This document shows, piece after piece, positions 54,461 through 62,258 of a stretch of 64,000 bases of DNA. Within the stretch, counting starts at the first letter, position 1. Every line of letters starts with the position of its first letter. The stretch comes from Fundidesulfovibrio agrisoli (GTDB lineage Bacteria; Desulfobacterota; Desulfovibrionia; Desulfovibrionales; Desulfovibrionaceae). The stretch lies in contig NZ_JAKZKX010000009.1 in the NCBI RefSeq assembly GCF_022808715.1, positions 62,001 through 126,000 of the forward strand. The letters are read 5' to 3'. Made by a program: the position numbers and the translations under genes. The notes under the pieces were generated by a model. The model was not told the DNA's origin. It searched no databases and saw nothing but the letters and a program-made list of their open reading frames with translations.

Positions 54461-54681
54461 CGGCTCTCCCCGGTGTTGCCCGGGCGGGCGGCGCGGGCGC
54501 GCCAGCCGGCGCCGAGTTCGGACATGTCGAAGAACTTGGAGGTGGGGGAGTAGCGCGCGCCGGGCTCCATGTTTTTCACGTAGCGCCAGACCAGGGCCTT
54601 GCGCAGAAGGCGCGTGCAGACCTCGAAACGGCCCAGGGTGATGTTGTAGAGCCGCAGGGCGACGAGCTTGGGCGTGCTCAT
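54457..54681 (-). CDS. Small basic protein of the glycan operon
   Basis: 74 residues, not recognised. It overlaps the upstream stop (ATG at 54681) and the next start (54460) as ATGA, which strongly supports translation; a Met two codons earlier is less likely. It is Arg/Lys-rich, with amphipathic N-terminal helix (A-L-R-L-Y-N-I-T-L-G-R-F) and could bind the membrane face. Confidence 0.6.
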   Translation of the reverse strand: MSTPKLVALRLYNITLGRFEVCTRLLRKALVWRYVKNMEPGARYSPTSKFFDMSELGAGWRARAARPGNTGESR

Positions 54682-55661
54682 GAGCATGGGCGCAACTCCG
54701 TGGCGGCGAGCAGGTAGTCCACGGCGAAGGCCGTGGTGTAGCGGTCGTCCAGCCAGCAGGGGGTGGGCAGGGTCCGGGCGCGCAGGCCGTCGGCCAGCCG
54801 GGCCAGGGCCGGGCTTTGGTGCGCGGCCAGGGCGCGCGGGTACACGTACTGGGTCCGGCGGCTGTTGCCCCGCCAGTCCACGTGGCCCAGTTCCCCGATG
54901 CGCGGCTCCACGGCGGCCAGGCCCTTGGCCACGGCCTCGGGCAGCCAGGCCTCGTCGGCGGTGAGCGCCATGACCGAGGTCAGGCTGCTGAGCGTGATGG
55001 TTTGGTAGCCCACGTCCAGCCCGCCGTACTCGACGAAGGTTCCCGAGGCGTCCGTGAGGCGGCGCAGGGCCTCGCCCCGCTCCCGGGCCAGCCTGCGGAT
55101 GCGCCCGTCCCCGGTGAGGGCGGCGTAACCGTGCAGGGCGTGCAGGGAGGCGGCCATCTGGTTGGCCACGTCCGGGTTGGCGTTGGAGCCCAGCCAGAGG
55201 AAGGTCGATTCGGCTTGGCGCAGCTCCCGCTCGAAGCCGTCGGCGCCCAGCAGGCGCGCGCATTCCACGAAGGCCGCCGAGGAGAACGACGTGGCGCAGA
55301 AGGAGCGCTCGAAGGGGTAGATCTCGCGGGTGGAGCCGTCGGCGTTGCGGCTGGCCAGCCAGTGGCTCCAGACGCCCCGCACCCACTGGGGCAGCGCGTC
55401 CTGGCCGTAAAAGAGGTTGTCCTCCCCGGATTTGGGCCCGGGGTAGGCCCAGGCCAGGGCCAGGAGCAGCCCGGCCTCCTGGGCGCGGCTGTTGGGCAGG
55501 TCCGTGAGGCGGTAATGCCAGTAGGCCCGGTCGCAGCAGCCGAAGGTGGGAGAACCGGGGTCGCGGTCCATGAAGCCCAGCACCCTGGGCAGCGTGGCCA
55601 GGGCCGGGGCCGCGAACAGGGCCTCAAGCCCGGCGGGGGCGAAGGCATGGGCCTCAGGCAT
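54678..55661 (-). CDS. Uncharacterised glycan-locus protein, probable alpha/alpha fold
   Basis: 327 residues, no close family recognised. It is made of repeated helix pairs (Y-W-H-Y-R-L, L-L-L-A-L-A-W-A-Y, A-F-V-E-C-A-R-L-L, A-A-S-L-H-A-L-H-G-Y-A) with aromatic and acidic residues on loops, the look of an (alpha/alpha)6-barrel carbohydrate enzyme such as a six-hairpin glycosidase or an epimerase/lyase. No signal peptide, so it acts in the cytoplasm. ATG at 55661 has GGAGG upstream and overlaps the GT2 stop by eight bases. Confidence 0.55.
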   Translation of the reverse strand: MPEAHAFAPAGLEALFAAPALATLPRVLGFMDRDPGSPTFGCCDRAYWHYRLTDLPNSRAQEAGLLLALAWAYPGPKSGEDNLFYGQDALPQWVRGVWSHWLASRNADGSTREIYPFERSFCATSFSSAAFVECARLLGADGFERELRQAESTFLWLGSNANPDVANQMAASLHALHGYAALTGDGRIRRLARERGEALRRLTDASGTFVEYGGLDVGYQTITLSSLTSVMALTADEAWLPEAVAKGLAAVEPRIGELGHVDWRGNSRRTQYVYPRALAAHQSPALARLADGLRARTLPTPCWLDDRYTTAFAVDYLLAATELRPCS

Positions 55662-56607
55662 GGGGGCCTCCGGCCTCCTGCGTGGGTTCCTGAGCGCTCG
55701 CCCCACCCTGCCCGGCCACATGCCCGGCCAAATGCCCGGGCTGATTGAGCAGGCTCAGGCGAATCTGGGATATCTGCTCCGCCAGGAGCCCGTTGATAAA
55801 GAACAGCAGCCCGCCCAGCAACAGGACAACGGCGATGCTGTGCACCCCGGAGGTCATGACGAGCTGGTAGAGCCCCAGGCCCACGCCCAGCACGAACATG
55901 CACAGCGCCAGGGGGAAGAATATCTTGAAGGGCCGAAAGAGCATGAACAGGCGGAAGATGATCTTCAAAAAGCGCAGGCCGTCGCGCACGGGCTGGATGT
56001 TGCTGGTGCCCTGCTCCCGGCGCACGATGGTGTCGAGCGGCAGGAACTTCACGAAATAGCCCGAGTTGATGAAGGCCAGGGTGATGGTCGACGGGTAGGA
56101 GTAGCGCATGGGGTAAAGCGGCGCGAACAGGAAGTAGAGCTCGCGCTTCACGGCCCTGAACCCGGAGGTCAGGTCCATGATGGGGGCGCCCCCGATGATC
56201 TCGGCCACCTTGCGCAGCATGACGTTGCCGATGTCGCGCACGGGGTCGGTGCGGCATTGCTTGGTGCGCGAGCCGATGACCATGTCGTAGTCCGGCAGGT
56301 GCTCCAGCAGTTTGGGGATGTCCTCGGGCTGGTGCTGGCCGTCGCAGTCCATGACCACCATGTAGGGCCGGGTGGCGCGCTTGGCCCCGCTCTTCACGGT
56401 GGCCCCGTTGCCCAGGTTGTAGCGGTGCTCCACCACCACGGCCCCGGCCTCGCGCGCCAGGCGGGCGGTGTCGTCCGTGGAGCCGTCGGAGCAGACCACG
56501 ATCTCGAAATCCTCGGAAACGGCGCGGATGCGCGCGATGATCCCGGCGATGGACTCCTGCTCGTTGTAGGCCGGAATGACGACCGAGACTTCCTTGAATG
56601 GCACCAT
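55654..56607 (-). CDS. GT2 glycosyltransferase (polyprenyl-phosphate type)
   Basis: 317 residues. The first 230 form a GT-A domain: V-S-V-V-I-P-A-Y-N-E, C-S-D-G-S-T-D-D-T and the metal-binding D-C-D-G-Q-H-Q (Asp87, Asp89). Two C-terminal membrane helices (about 240-290) anchor it. It resembles dolichyl/undecaprenyl-phosphate mannose or glucose synthases, which make lipid-linked sugar donors for GT39 enzymes. The start overlaps the radical SAM stop by one base (TGATG). Confidence 0.88.
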   Translation of the reverse strand: MVPFKEVSVVIPAYNEQESIAGIIARIRAVSEDFEIVVCSDGSTDDTARLAREAGAVVVEHRYNLGNGATVKSGAKRATRPYMVVMDCDGQHQPEDIPKLLEHLPDYDMVIGSRTKQCRTDPVRDIGNVMLRKVAEIIGGAPIMDLTSGFRAVKRELYFLFAPLYPMRYSYPSTITLAFINSGYFVKFLPLDTIVRREQGTSNIQPVRDGLRFLKIIFRLFMLFRPFKIFFPLALCMFVLGVGLGLYQLVMTSGVHSIAVVLLLGGLLFFINGLLAEQISQIRLSLLNQPGHLAGHVAGQGGASAQEPTQEAGGPHA

Positions 56608-58061
56608 CAGTCTTTCCCCCGGAATATGAACTCGAACAGGCGCGTGGAGGACAGGGCCACCCGCTTGAGGTCGTCGGTGTTGCGCAGCAGCTCCCGCGCG
56701 GTCTGCAGCCAGTAGCCCGGTCGCAGGTAGAAGCGGCGGTAGGCCTTGCGGACAAGCTTGGGCAGCTCGTCCTGGTCCACATGGCAGTAGTGCTTGTTGA
56801 ACATGCCCTCGGTGTGCAGGCGGGCCAGGTCCGTGGCGCTGCCGTCGGCGATCTCGGGGGCCAGCTCGCGCACGCGCTCGAACAGGGGCGTGCCCGGGTA
56901 GGGCGTGCAGATGCCGAAGGTGGCCGTGGTGGGGTCCAGCGCCAGCACGTAGTCGATGGTCTGCTCGATGGTCTGCGCGGTGTCGCCGGGGTTGCCGATC
57001 ATCACGTGGGCGTGGGTGGAGAGGCCGATCTTGCGGGCGGCCTTGAACATGCGCAGCCCCTGCTCCAGCTTGTAGCCCTTCTTGATCCCGTCCAGGATCT
57101 CCTGCGAGCCCGACTCCACGCCGAACTTGAGCGTGTGGCACCCGGCCTTTTTGGCCAGGGCCATGGTCTCCTCGTCGATCATGTTCACGCGGGCATTGGC
57201 GATCCAGGTGAGGTCCAGCTTCTCGTCGATGATGGCGCGGCAGATGGCGTGGTCGCGCTGGCGGTCCACGAAGAAGGTGTCGTCGCGGAAGTAGACCTCC
57301 TTGACGCCCTTGGCCGCGAAGGTGCGCAGCTGGTCCATCACGTGCTCGAAGCTCTGGCGGCGGAAGACCTTGCCGTCGAAGGTGGGGGCCGTGCAGAAGA
57401 TGCACTTGCCCGGACAGCCCTTGCTGGTGGTGGTGGTCATGTACGGCATCCGCCGCACCAGCGGGTTGAAATAGTGGATGCCCTTGGGCAGCAGGTCAAC
57501 GTCGGGGTGGGGCAGCCAGTCCAGATCCTCAAGGAAAGGGCGCTTGTCGTTGAGCAGGGGCCGCCCGTCCGCCCCGCGCGAACCAAGGCCCAGGATGGCG
57601 TCCGTGGGCTGGCCGTCGCTTAAGGCCCGGGCCAGCTCCAGCACGGTCTCTTCGGGCTCGAACATGACCACGTGGTCGATGCCGGGGTGCTCCAGGCAGG
57701 GCCTGGGCATGAACGTGGGGTGGGAGCCGAACACGGCCGTGACCAGCGCGGGGTTGAGCTTCTTGAGCTGCGCCAGGTAGGCGGCGTCCTCCAGGAAGCT
57801 CATGGTGGAGGTGGTCATGAGCACCAGGCCGTAGGCGTTGATGCGCGCGCCCACCTCCTCGGGCTTCATCTGCAGGGCCTGGGCGTCCAGGAAGTCGGCC
57901 TCGAGGCCCTCGCGGCGCAACAGCGCTGTCATCACCAGCAGGTTGAAGGGCGGCACTGTGCCGCCGCCGATGCGGTTGCCCTTGCACCAGCAGCCGTAGA
58001 GCACGTCGCGAACGACGTTGCCGGCCTGGCTGGTCATGGGGTTGAGCAGCAGGGTTTTCAT
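56607..58061 (-). CDS. B12-binding-domain radical SAM protein
   Basis: 484 residues. The N-terminal 150 residues are a Rossmann-type cobalamin-binding-like domain (L-L-L-N-P, and V-F-G-S-H-P in the usual G-G-P-H place). The radical SAM core follows with S-K-G-C-P-G-K-C-I-F-C (cysteines near 212-219). Such enzymes often methylate or rearrange unactivated carbons in lipids and glycans. The last 70 residues have F-Y-L-R-P-G-Y, similar to the F-Y-F-R-P end of the second such gene at 60016, so the two are related. Substrate unknown. Confidence 0.85.
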   Translation of the reverse strand: MKTLLLNPMTSQAGNVVRDVLYGCWCKGNRIGGGTVPPFNLLVMTALLRREGLEADFLDAQALQMKPEEVGARINAYGLVLMTTSTMSFLEDAAYLAQLKKLNPALVTAVFGSHPTFMPRPCLEHPGIDHVVMFEPEETVLELARALSDGQPTDAILGLGSRGADGRPLLNDKRPFLEDLDWLPHPDVDLLPKGIHYFNPLVRRMPYMTTTTSKGCPGKCIFCTAPTFDGKVFRRQSFEHVMDQLRTFAAKGVKEVYFRDDTFFVDRQRDHAICRAIIDEKLDLTWIANARVNMIDEETMALAKKAGCHTLKFGVESGSQEILDGIKKGYKLEQGLRMFKAARKIGLSTHAHVMIGNPGDTAQTIEQTIDYVLALDPTTATFGICTPYPGTPLFERVRELAPEIADGSATDLARLHTEGMFNKHYCHVDQDELPKLVRKAYRRFYLRPGYWLQTARELLRNTDDLKRVALSSTRLFEFIFRGKD

Positions 58062-58086
58062 TCGGATGGGTCCCGCTTACGCCGGG

Positions 58087-59985
58087 CTAGTCCCAGCGGA
58101 TTCCGAAGCGCTCCTGCCACATCTGGAACCCAAGCAGGGTGAACACCTGCTTGAACCCGAGCAGCGGCGAGGCGCCGGCCCGGGCGACGACCCTCCCGAC
58201 GGCGCGGGGGTCGAGGATGTGTGGATTGATCGCGCCTGGAGACAGATATTTAGCGACCAGATTGTTCAAGGCGTCTTGATACGCGCCCTGCAATGGAAAG
58301 TAAAACGCCTTTTTCCCGCCCTCGGGCCGCCCGGGGATGACCACGTTGCGCTGGAAATGGGTGCGCAGCGGCAATTTGCCGCGCCCGCCCCTGATCTTGA
58401 GGGCCTTGGGCAGCGAAACGGCGAAGCTGGCCAGCCTGTCGCCCAGGTAGGGCACGCGGCCCTCGATGCCCACGGCCATGGTCATCCTGTCGAGCTTGGT
58501 CAGGATGTTGTCGGGCAGCCAGTGGCGCAGGTCGTGGCGGTAGGCTTCCTCCAGCGGGTCCGGGGCCTGGTCGATGCGCCGGCGCAGCGGCTCCAGGAAC
58601 TCCCGGCGCGCGTCGGCCTCGCCCCCGGCCAGTGCCGGGCCAAGAAGCGCCTCGCGCTCATCCCCCCCGAACACCGAGGCGAACAGCAGGTAGACCGCGC
58701 CCGGTGAGCCCGCCCGCGCCAGCAGCCGCGCCAGGCGCTCGCGCCCGAGCACGCCCATGGAGTCGGGGTAGTTGAAGGCCCTGTCCAGTAGGGAGACGGG
58801 CAACATGTTCACCAGGGGCGCGGCCAGGCCCATGAACGGGGCCAGCGCCCGCATCCTCGGGCGCGCGAGCTTGGCCAGGGCCTCGTGGTGGATGTAGCCC
58901 AGCATGGTCTCGTCGGCCCCGTCGCCGCTCATGACCACCTTCACCCGCTTGGAGGCCTCCAGGCAGACCAGGTACAGCGGCAGCAGGATGGCGTCCCCGA
59001 AGGGGGCGTCCAGGTGGTAGAGCAGTTCGGGAAACATCTCCAGGCTCGCGGGGTCCACCAGCACGGTGTGCTGTTCGCAGCCCAGGTGGCGCGCGGTGCG
59101 CTCGGCCTCCACGGACTCGGAGGGCGCGCCCCGGAAGTCCACGGTGAAGGTCTCCAGGGGCCTGTGCCCGCAGGCGGCCATGGCGGCCGTGACGGCCGTG
59201 GAGTCCACCCCGCCGGAGAGGAACGCGCCCAGGGGCACGTCGCTCATCAGGTGCGAGGCCACGGCCTCGCGCAGGAGCCCCGAGAAGCACTCGAAGGCGT
59301 CCTCCTCGTCGGACCTGGGCTCCACCTCGGGCAGGTCCCAGTAGCGCTCGATTACGGGGGCGCGGCCGCCCTCCTGCCGGAAGAAGGTTCCGGGCGGCAG
59401 GCTCAGGGCGTCGGCGAAGGCCGTCTCCGGCCCGGGGATGAAGCGGAAGGTCAAAAACAGCGCGGCGGATTTGGGGTTGCCCACCGGGCGGCAGGCCCCG
59501 CAGGCCAGCAGGGCCTTTATCTCGGAGGCGAAGGCGAAGCGGCCCTGGTCCCAGGTGTAATAGAGGGGCTTGATGCCGAAGCGGTCGCGCGCGCCGAAGA
59601 GCAGGTCGCGCCGGGCGTCGTAAAGCACGAAGGCGAACATGCCCTCCAGGCGCGGGAGCATTTTCTCGCCGTGCGCCTCGTACATGCGCAGCAGGACCTC
59701 GGTGTCCGAGGAGGTGTCGAAGCTCTGGCCCGCCGCCTCGAGCTCGCGGCGCAGCTGCCGATAGTTGTAGATCTCCCCGTTGAAGACCAGGCTCACCGCC
59801 CCGTCGCGCCCGTGCATGGGCTGCGCGCCCCCGGCCAGGTCGATGATGGCCAGCCGGGCGTGGCCCAGGGCCACGCCGCCCGAGCGCCAGGCCCCGCGCC
59901 CGTCCGGCCCGCGGTGGGCGATGGACGCGAGCATCGCGTCCAGGTCGTAGCCGGGGTCAGCCCGGAAGCCGCAGATACCGCACAT
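58087..59985 (-). CDS. asnB: Asparagine synthase-like amidotransferase
   Basis: 632-residue glutamine-dependent amidotransferase. N-terminal nucleophile Cys2 (M-C-G-I-C-G-F) and A-H-R-G-P-D-G begin the glutaminase domain (about 1-200). The synthetase domain (about 215-600) has the ATP-pyrophosphatase loop F-L-S-G-G-V-D-S-T (near residue 255) and S-G-D-G-A-D-E. In glycan loci such proteins usually amidate a uronic-acid sugar or a related carboxylate rather than make asparagine. It lies between two B12 radical SAM genes. Confidence 0.88.
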   Translation of the reverse strand: MCGICGFRADPGYDLDAMLASIAHRGPDGRGAWRSGGVALGHARLAIIDLAGGAQPMHGRDGAVSLVFNGEIYNYRQLRRELEAAGQSFDTSSDTEVLLRMYEAHGEKMLPRLEGMFAFVLYDARRDLLFGARDRFGIKPLYYTWDQGRFAFASEIKALLACGACRPVGNPKSAALFLTFRFIPGPETAFADALSLPPGTFFRQEGGRAPVIERYWDLPEVEPRSDEEDAFECFSGLLREAVASHLMSDVPLGAFLSGGVDSTAVTAAMAACGHRPLETFTVDFRGAPSESVEAERTARHLGCEQHTVLVDPASLEMFPELLYHLDAPFGDAILLPLYLVCLEASKRVKVVMSGDGADETMLGYIHHEALAKLARPRMRALAPFMGLAAPLVNMLPVSLLDRAFNYPDSMGVLGRERLARLLARAGSPGAVYLLFASVFGGDEREALLGPALAGGEADARREFLEPLRRRIDQAPDPLEEAYRHDLRHWLPDNILTKLDRMTMAVGIEGRVPYLGDRLASFAVSLPKALKIRGGRGKLPLRTHFQRNVVIPGRPEGGKKAFYFPLQGAYQDALNNLVAKYLSPGAINPHILDPRAVGRVVARAGASPLLGFKQVFTLLGFQMWQERFGIRWD

Positions 59986-60015
59986 GGTTCACACCAGCAG
60001 CGCCCGGCACGGGCG

Positions 60016-61482
60016 CTAGCGCGCCGCGCTCTCCTGGCCCTGGACGTGCTTCTTGCGGGCGTAGCCCTTGATGCCGAGCAGCGTCATGGCCCCGCGCGCG
60101 AAGAGCATGAGCTCCGAGAGACGGCGCACACGCATGACCTTGCGCAGGATGGACATGGGCCGGAAGTAGAAGCGACGGTAGCACTGCTTGAGCAGCTCCG
60201 AGAGTTCCCTGCGGGAGAGGTGCTCCTCCCAGATGGGCTCCACGAAGTTGGGGATGGGGTTCAGGGCGTGCTTGCGCCAGATGTCGGGGTCGAAGAGCTT
60301 CTTCTCCACGGCAAGGTCGAACATGGCCGTGCCCTGGTACACGATGCAGATGTTGAACTGGGCGAAGTCCGAGTCGATGGCCACGGCGTTGTCGATCAGC
60401 TTCACGATGTCTTCGCGGGTCTTGTGGTGGGGGAAGCCGATGATCCAGTTGGTGGAGGTCATGATGCCCACCTTGCGGCAGAGCCGCATGGCCTGGAACA
60501 CCTGCTTCACGCTGATCTTCTTGTTGATGGCCTTGAGGCCCTCGTCGCTGGCGTCCTCCACGCCGAAGAGGATCTGGCGGCAGCCGGCCTTCTTAACCAG
60601 GCGCAGCATGTCCTCGTCCACGGCGTCCACCCGCCCACGGAAGGACCAGACCACGTCCTTCCAGTTCTTGGCCAGGATGGACTCGGCGATGGCCTTGACC
60701 CGCTTGGCCGAGGCGTTGAACAGGTCGTCGAAGAAGAAGAACTCGCGGATGCCCTGGGCGTGGTACAGCTCCATCTCCGCCAGGATGTTCTCCACGCTGC
60801 GGGAACGGTAGGTGGAGTACGGCTTGCAGCAGAAGGTGCAGTGGAAGGGGCAGCCGCGGGAGCTGCAGATGGTGCCCACGGGCAGGCCCGTGCCGATGGC
60901 GCTGAAATAGCGCTTGAAGTCCACCAGGTCGAAGGCCGGGAAGGGCAGCTTGTCGATGTCCTCCACGTAGCCGGGGGCGCCGGTGTTGACCACTTCAGCG
61001 CCCTTGCGCATCCAGACGCCGGGGATGAAGTCCAGGGGCTTGCCGTCCTCCAGGGCGTCCAGGAAGGCGGGGAAGGTCTCCTCGGCCTCGCCGGTGATGA
61101 GGTAGTCCACCTCGGGCTGGGCCATGGATTCCGCCGGGAAGAGCATGGTGTGCGGCCCGCCCCAGACGATGGTCGCCTTGGGGAGCGCGGCGCGCAGGCT
61201 GCGGGTGAGCATCAGGGCGTCGTAGAGGTTGGGCGTGTAGACCGTGAGGCCGATCACGTCCGGCGCGTAGTCCTTGGCGCGCTGGGCGGCCTGCTCGGGG
61301 GTGAGCCTGTCCAGGATGCAGTCGACGAGCTTCACCTCGTGGCGGCCCAGGGCCCGGATGGCCCCGGCCAGGTAGAGGATGCCCATGGGCGGGAACACGC
61401 CGATGTCGGTGGCTTCTATGTCCCAGTCGTCGGTGGTCTTGCCGACGTTGGCGTCGGGGACGTTCATGAGCAGAACGCGCAT
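60016..61482 (-). CDS. B12-binding-domain radical SAM protein
   Basis: 488 residues: cobalamin-binding-like N-terminus (V-V-W-G-G-P-H-T, I-T-G-E-A-E-E-T) and radical SAM core with S-S-R-G-C-P-F-H-C-T-F-C (cysteines near 209-216). The C-terminus F-Y-F-R-P is shared with the protein at 56607. The ATG at 61482 overlaps the upstream stop (TGATG); a GTG one codon earlier is possible. Probably acts on a lipid- or nucleotide-linked sugar. Confidence 0.85.
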   Translation of the reverse strand: MRVLLMNVPDANVGKTTDDWDIEATDIGVFPPMGILYLAGAIRALGRHEVKLVDCILDRLTPEQAAQRAKDYAPDVIGLTVYTPNLYDALMLTRSLRAALPKATIVWGGPHTMLFPAESMAQPEVDYLITGEAEETFPAFLDALEDGKPLDFIPGVWMRKGAEVVNTGAPGYVEDIDKLPFPAFDLVDFKRYFSAIGTGLPVGTICSSRGCPFHCTFCCKPYSTYRSRSVENILAEMELYHAQGIREFFFFDDLFNASAKRVKAIAESILAKNWKDVVWSFRGRVDAVDEDMLRLVKKAGCRQILFGVEDASDEGLKAINKKISVKQVFQAMRLCRKVGIMTSTNWIIGFPHHKTREDIVKLIDNAVAIDSDFAQFNICIVYQGTAMFDLAVEKKLFDPDIWRKHALNPIPNFVEPIWEEHLSRRELSELLKQCYRRFYFRPMSILRKVMRVRRLSELMLFARGAMTLLGIKGYARKKHVQGQESAAR

Positions 61483-62258
61483 CACTTGCTCTCTGTTGCT
61501 ATGGTTTTGATGACTCTGGCCGGAACGCCGCCCACCACCGTGCCCGGGGCCACCTCGGAGTGGACCACCGCGCCGGCGGCCACCACCGCGTTGTCGCCGA
61601 TGCGGGCCCCGCCCAGGATCATGGCGCCCGCCCCGATCCAGACGTTGGAGCCCACCGTGATGGGGGTGCCGGTGTAGGCCCGGCTGGTGGCCGGGATGTC
61701 GCAGCGTGAAAAATCGTGGTCCCCGGTGACCAGCACGGCCCCCGGCCCGATGAGCACGTCGTCCCCCAGGGTCAGGCCGCCCTGCCCCGAGGCCAGCACG
61801 GCGTTGACCCCGACCCAGCAGCGTTCGCCCGTGACGATGCCCTCGCCCTCGCGCGCGTTGGACACGTAGGCGCAGAGGTAGGCCCCGCGCATCACGCGGG
61901 TGCAGTCGCCCAGGGTGATCCCCGCGCGGGAGCCGTGGATGCGGCAGAGCCTGTCCACGTAGACGCTTGTGCCGAAGCGCAGCGAGTCCATGTGCAGAAG
62001 CTCGGAGCCGCCCTCCATCACCGGGGCGTGCGAGCCCTTGGCCAAAAGCGGCCGGTAGAGCAGCTGGCGCAGGGCCATGCCCGGCAGGCCGGGCACCCAG
62101 CCCGCCAGATATTGGGCCAGCTGTTCCGCCGCGTAGCGCAGGGGCGTGCGGGCGCGGCTTTCAAGATATTTGCCCAGGGCTCCGGCCGAGGACTCGGCCA
62201 TGTAGTTGCCGAGCACGTCCTGGCGGGCGGCGTCGCCCGGGCCGCGCGGATCAGGCAC
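61482..62258 (-). CDS. Hexapeptide-repeat acyltransferase
   Basis: 258 residues. After about 85 poorly conserved N-terminal residues comes a left-handed beta-helix of hexapeptide repeats (I-T-L-G-D-C, L-T-L-G-D-D-V-L-I-G, I-T-V-G-S-N-V-W-I-G-A) with the catalytic His in G-D-H-D-F. It probably acetylates a sugar. GTG start at 62258 overlaps the aminotransferase-bearing gene by eight bases, which suggests N-acylation of the amino sugar made there (inference). Confidence 0.85.
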   Translation of the reverse strand: MPDPRGPGDAARQDVLGNYMAESSAGALGKYLESRARTPLRYAAEQLAQYLAGWVPGLPGMALRQLLYRPLLAKGSHAPVMEGGSELLHMDSLRFGTSVYVDRLCRIHGSRAGITLGDCTRVMRGAYLCAYVSNAREGEGIVTGERCWVGVNAVLASGQGGLTLGDDVLIGPGAVLVTGDHDFSRCDIPATSRAYTGTPITVGSNVWIGAGAMILGGARIGDNAVVAAGAVVHSEVAPGTVVGGVPARVIKTIATESK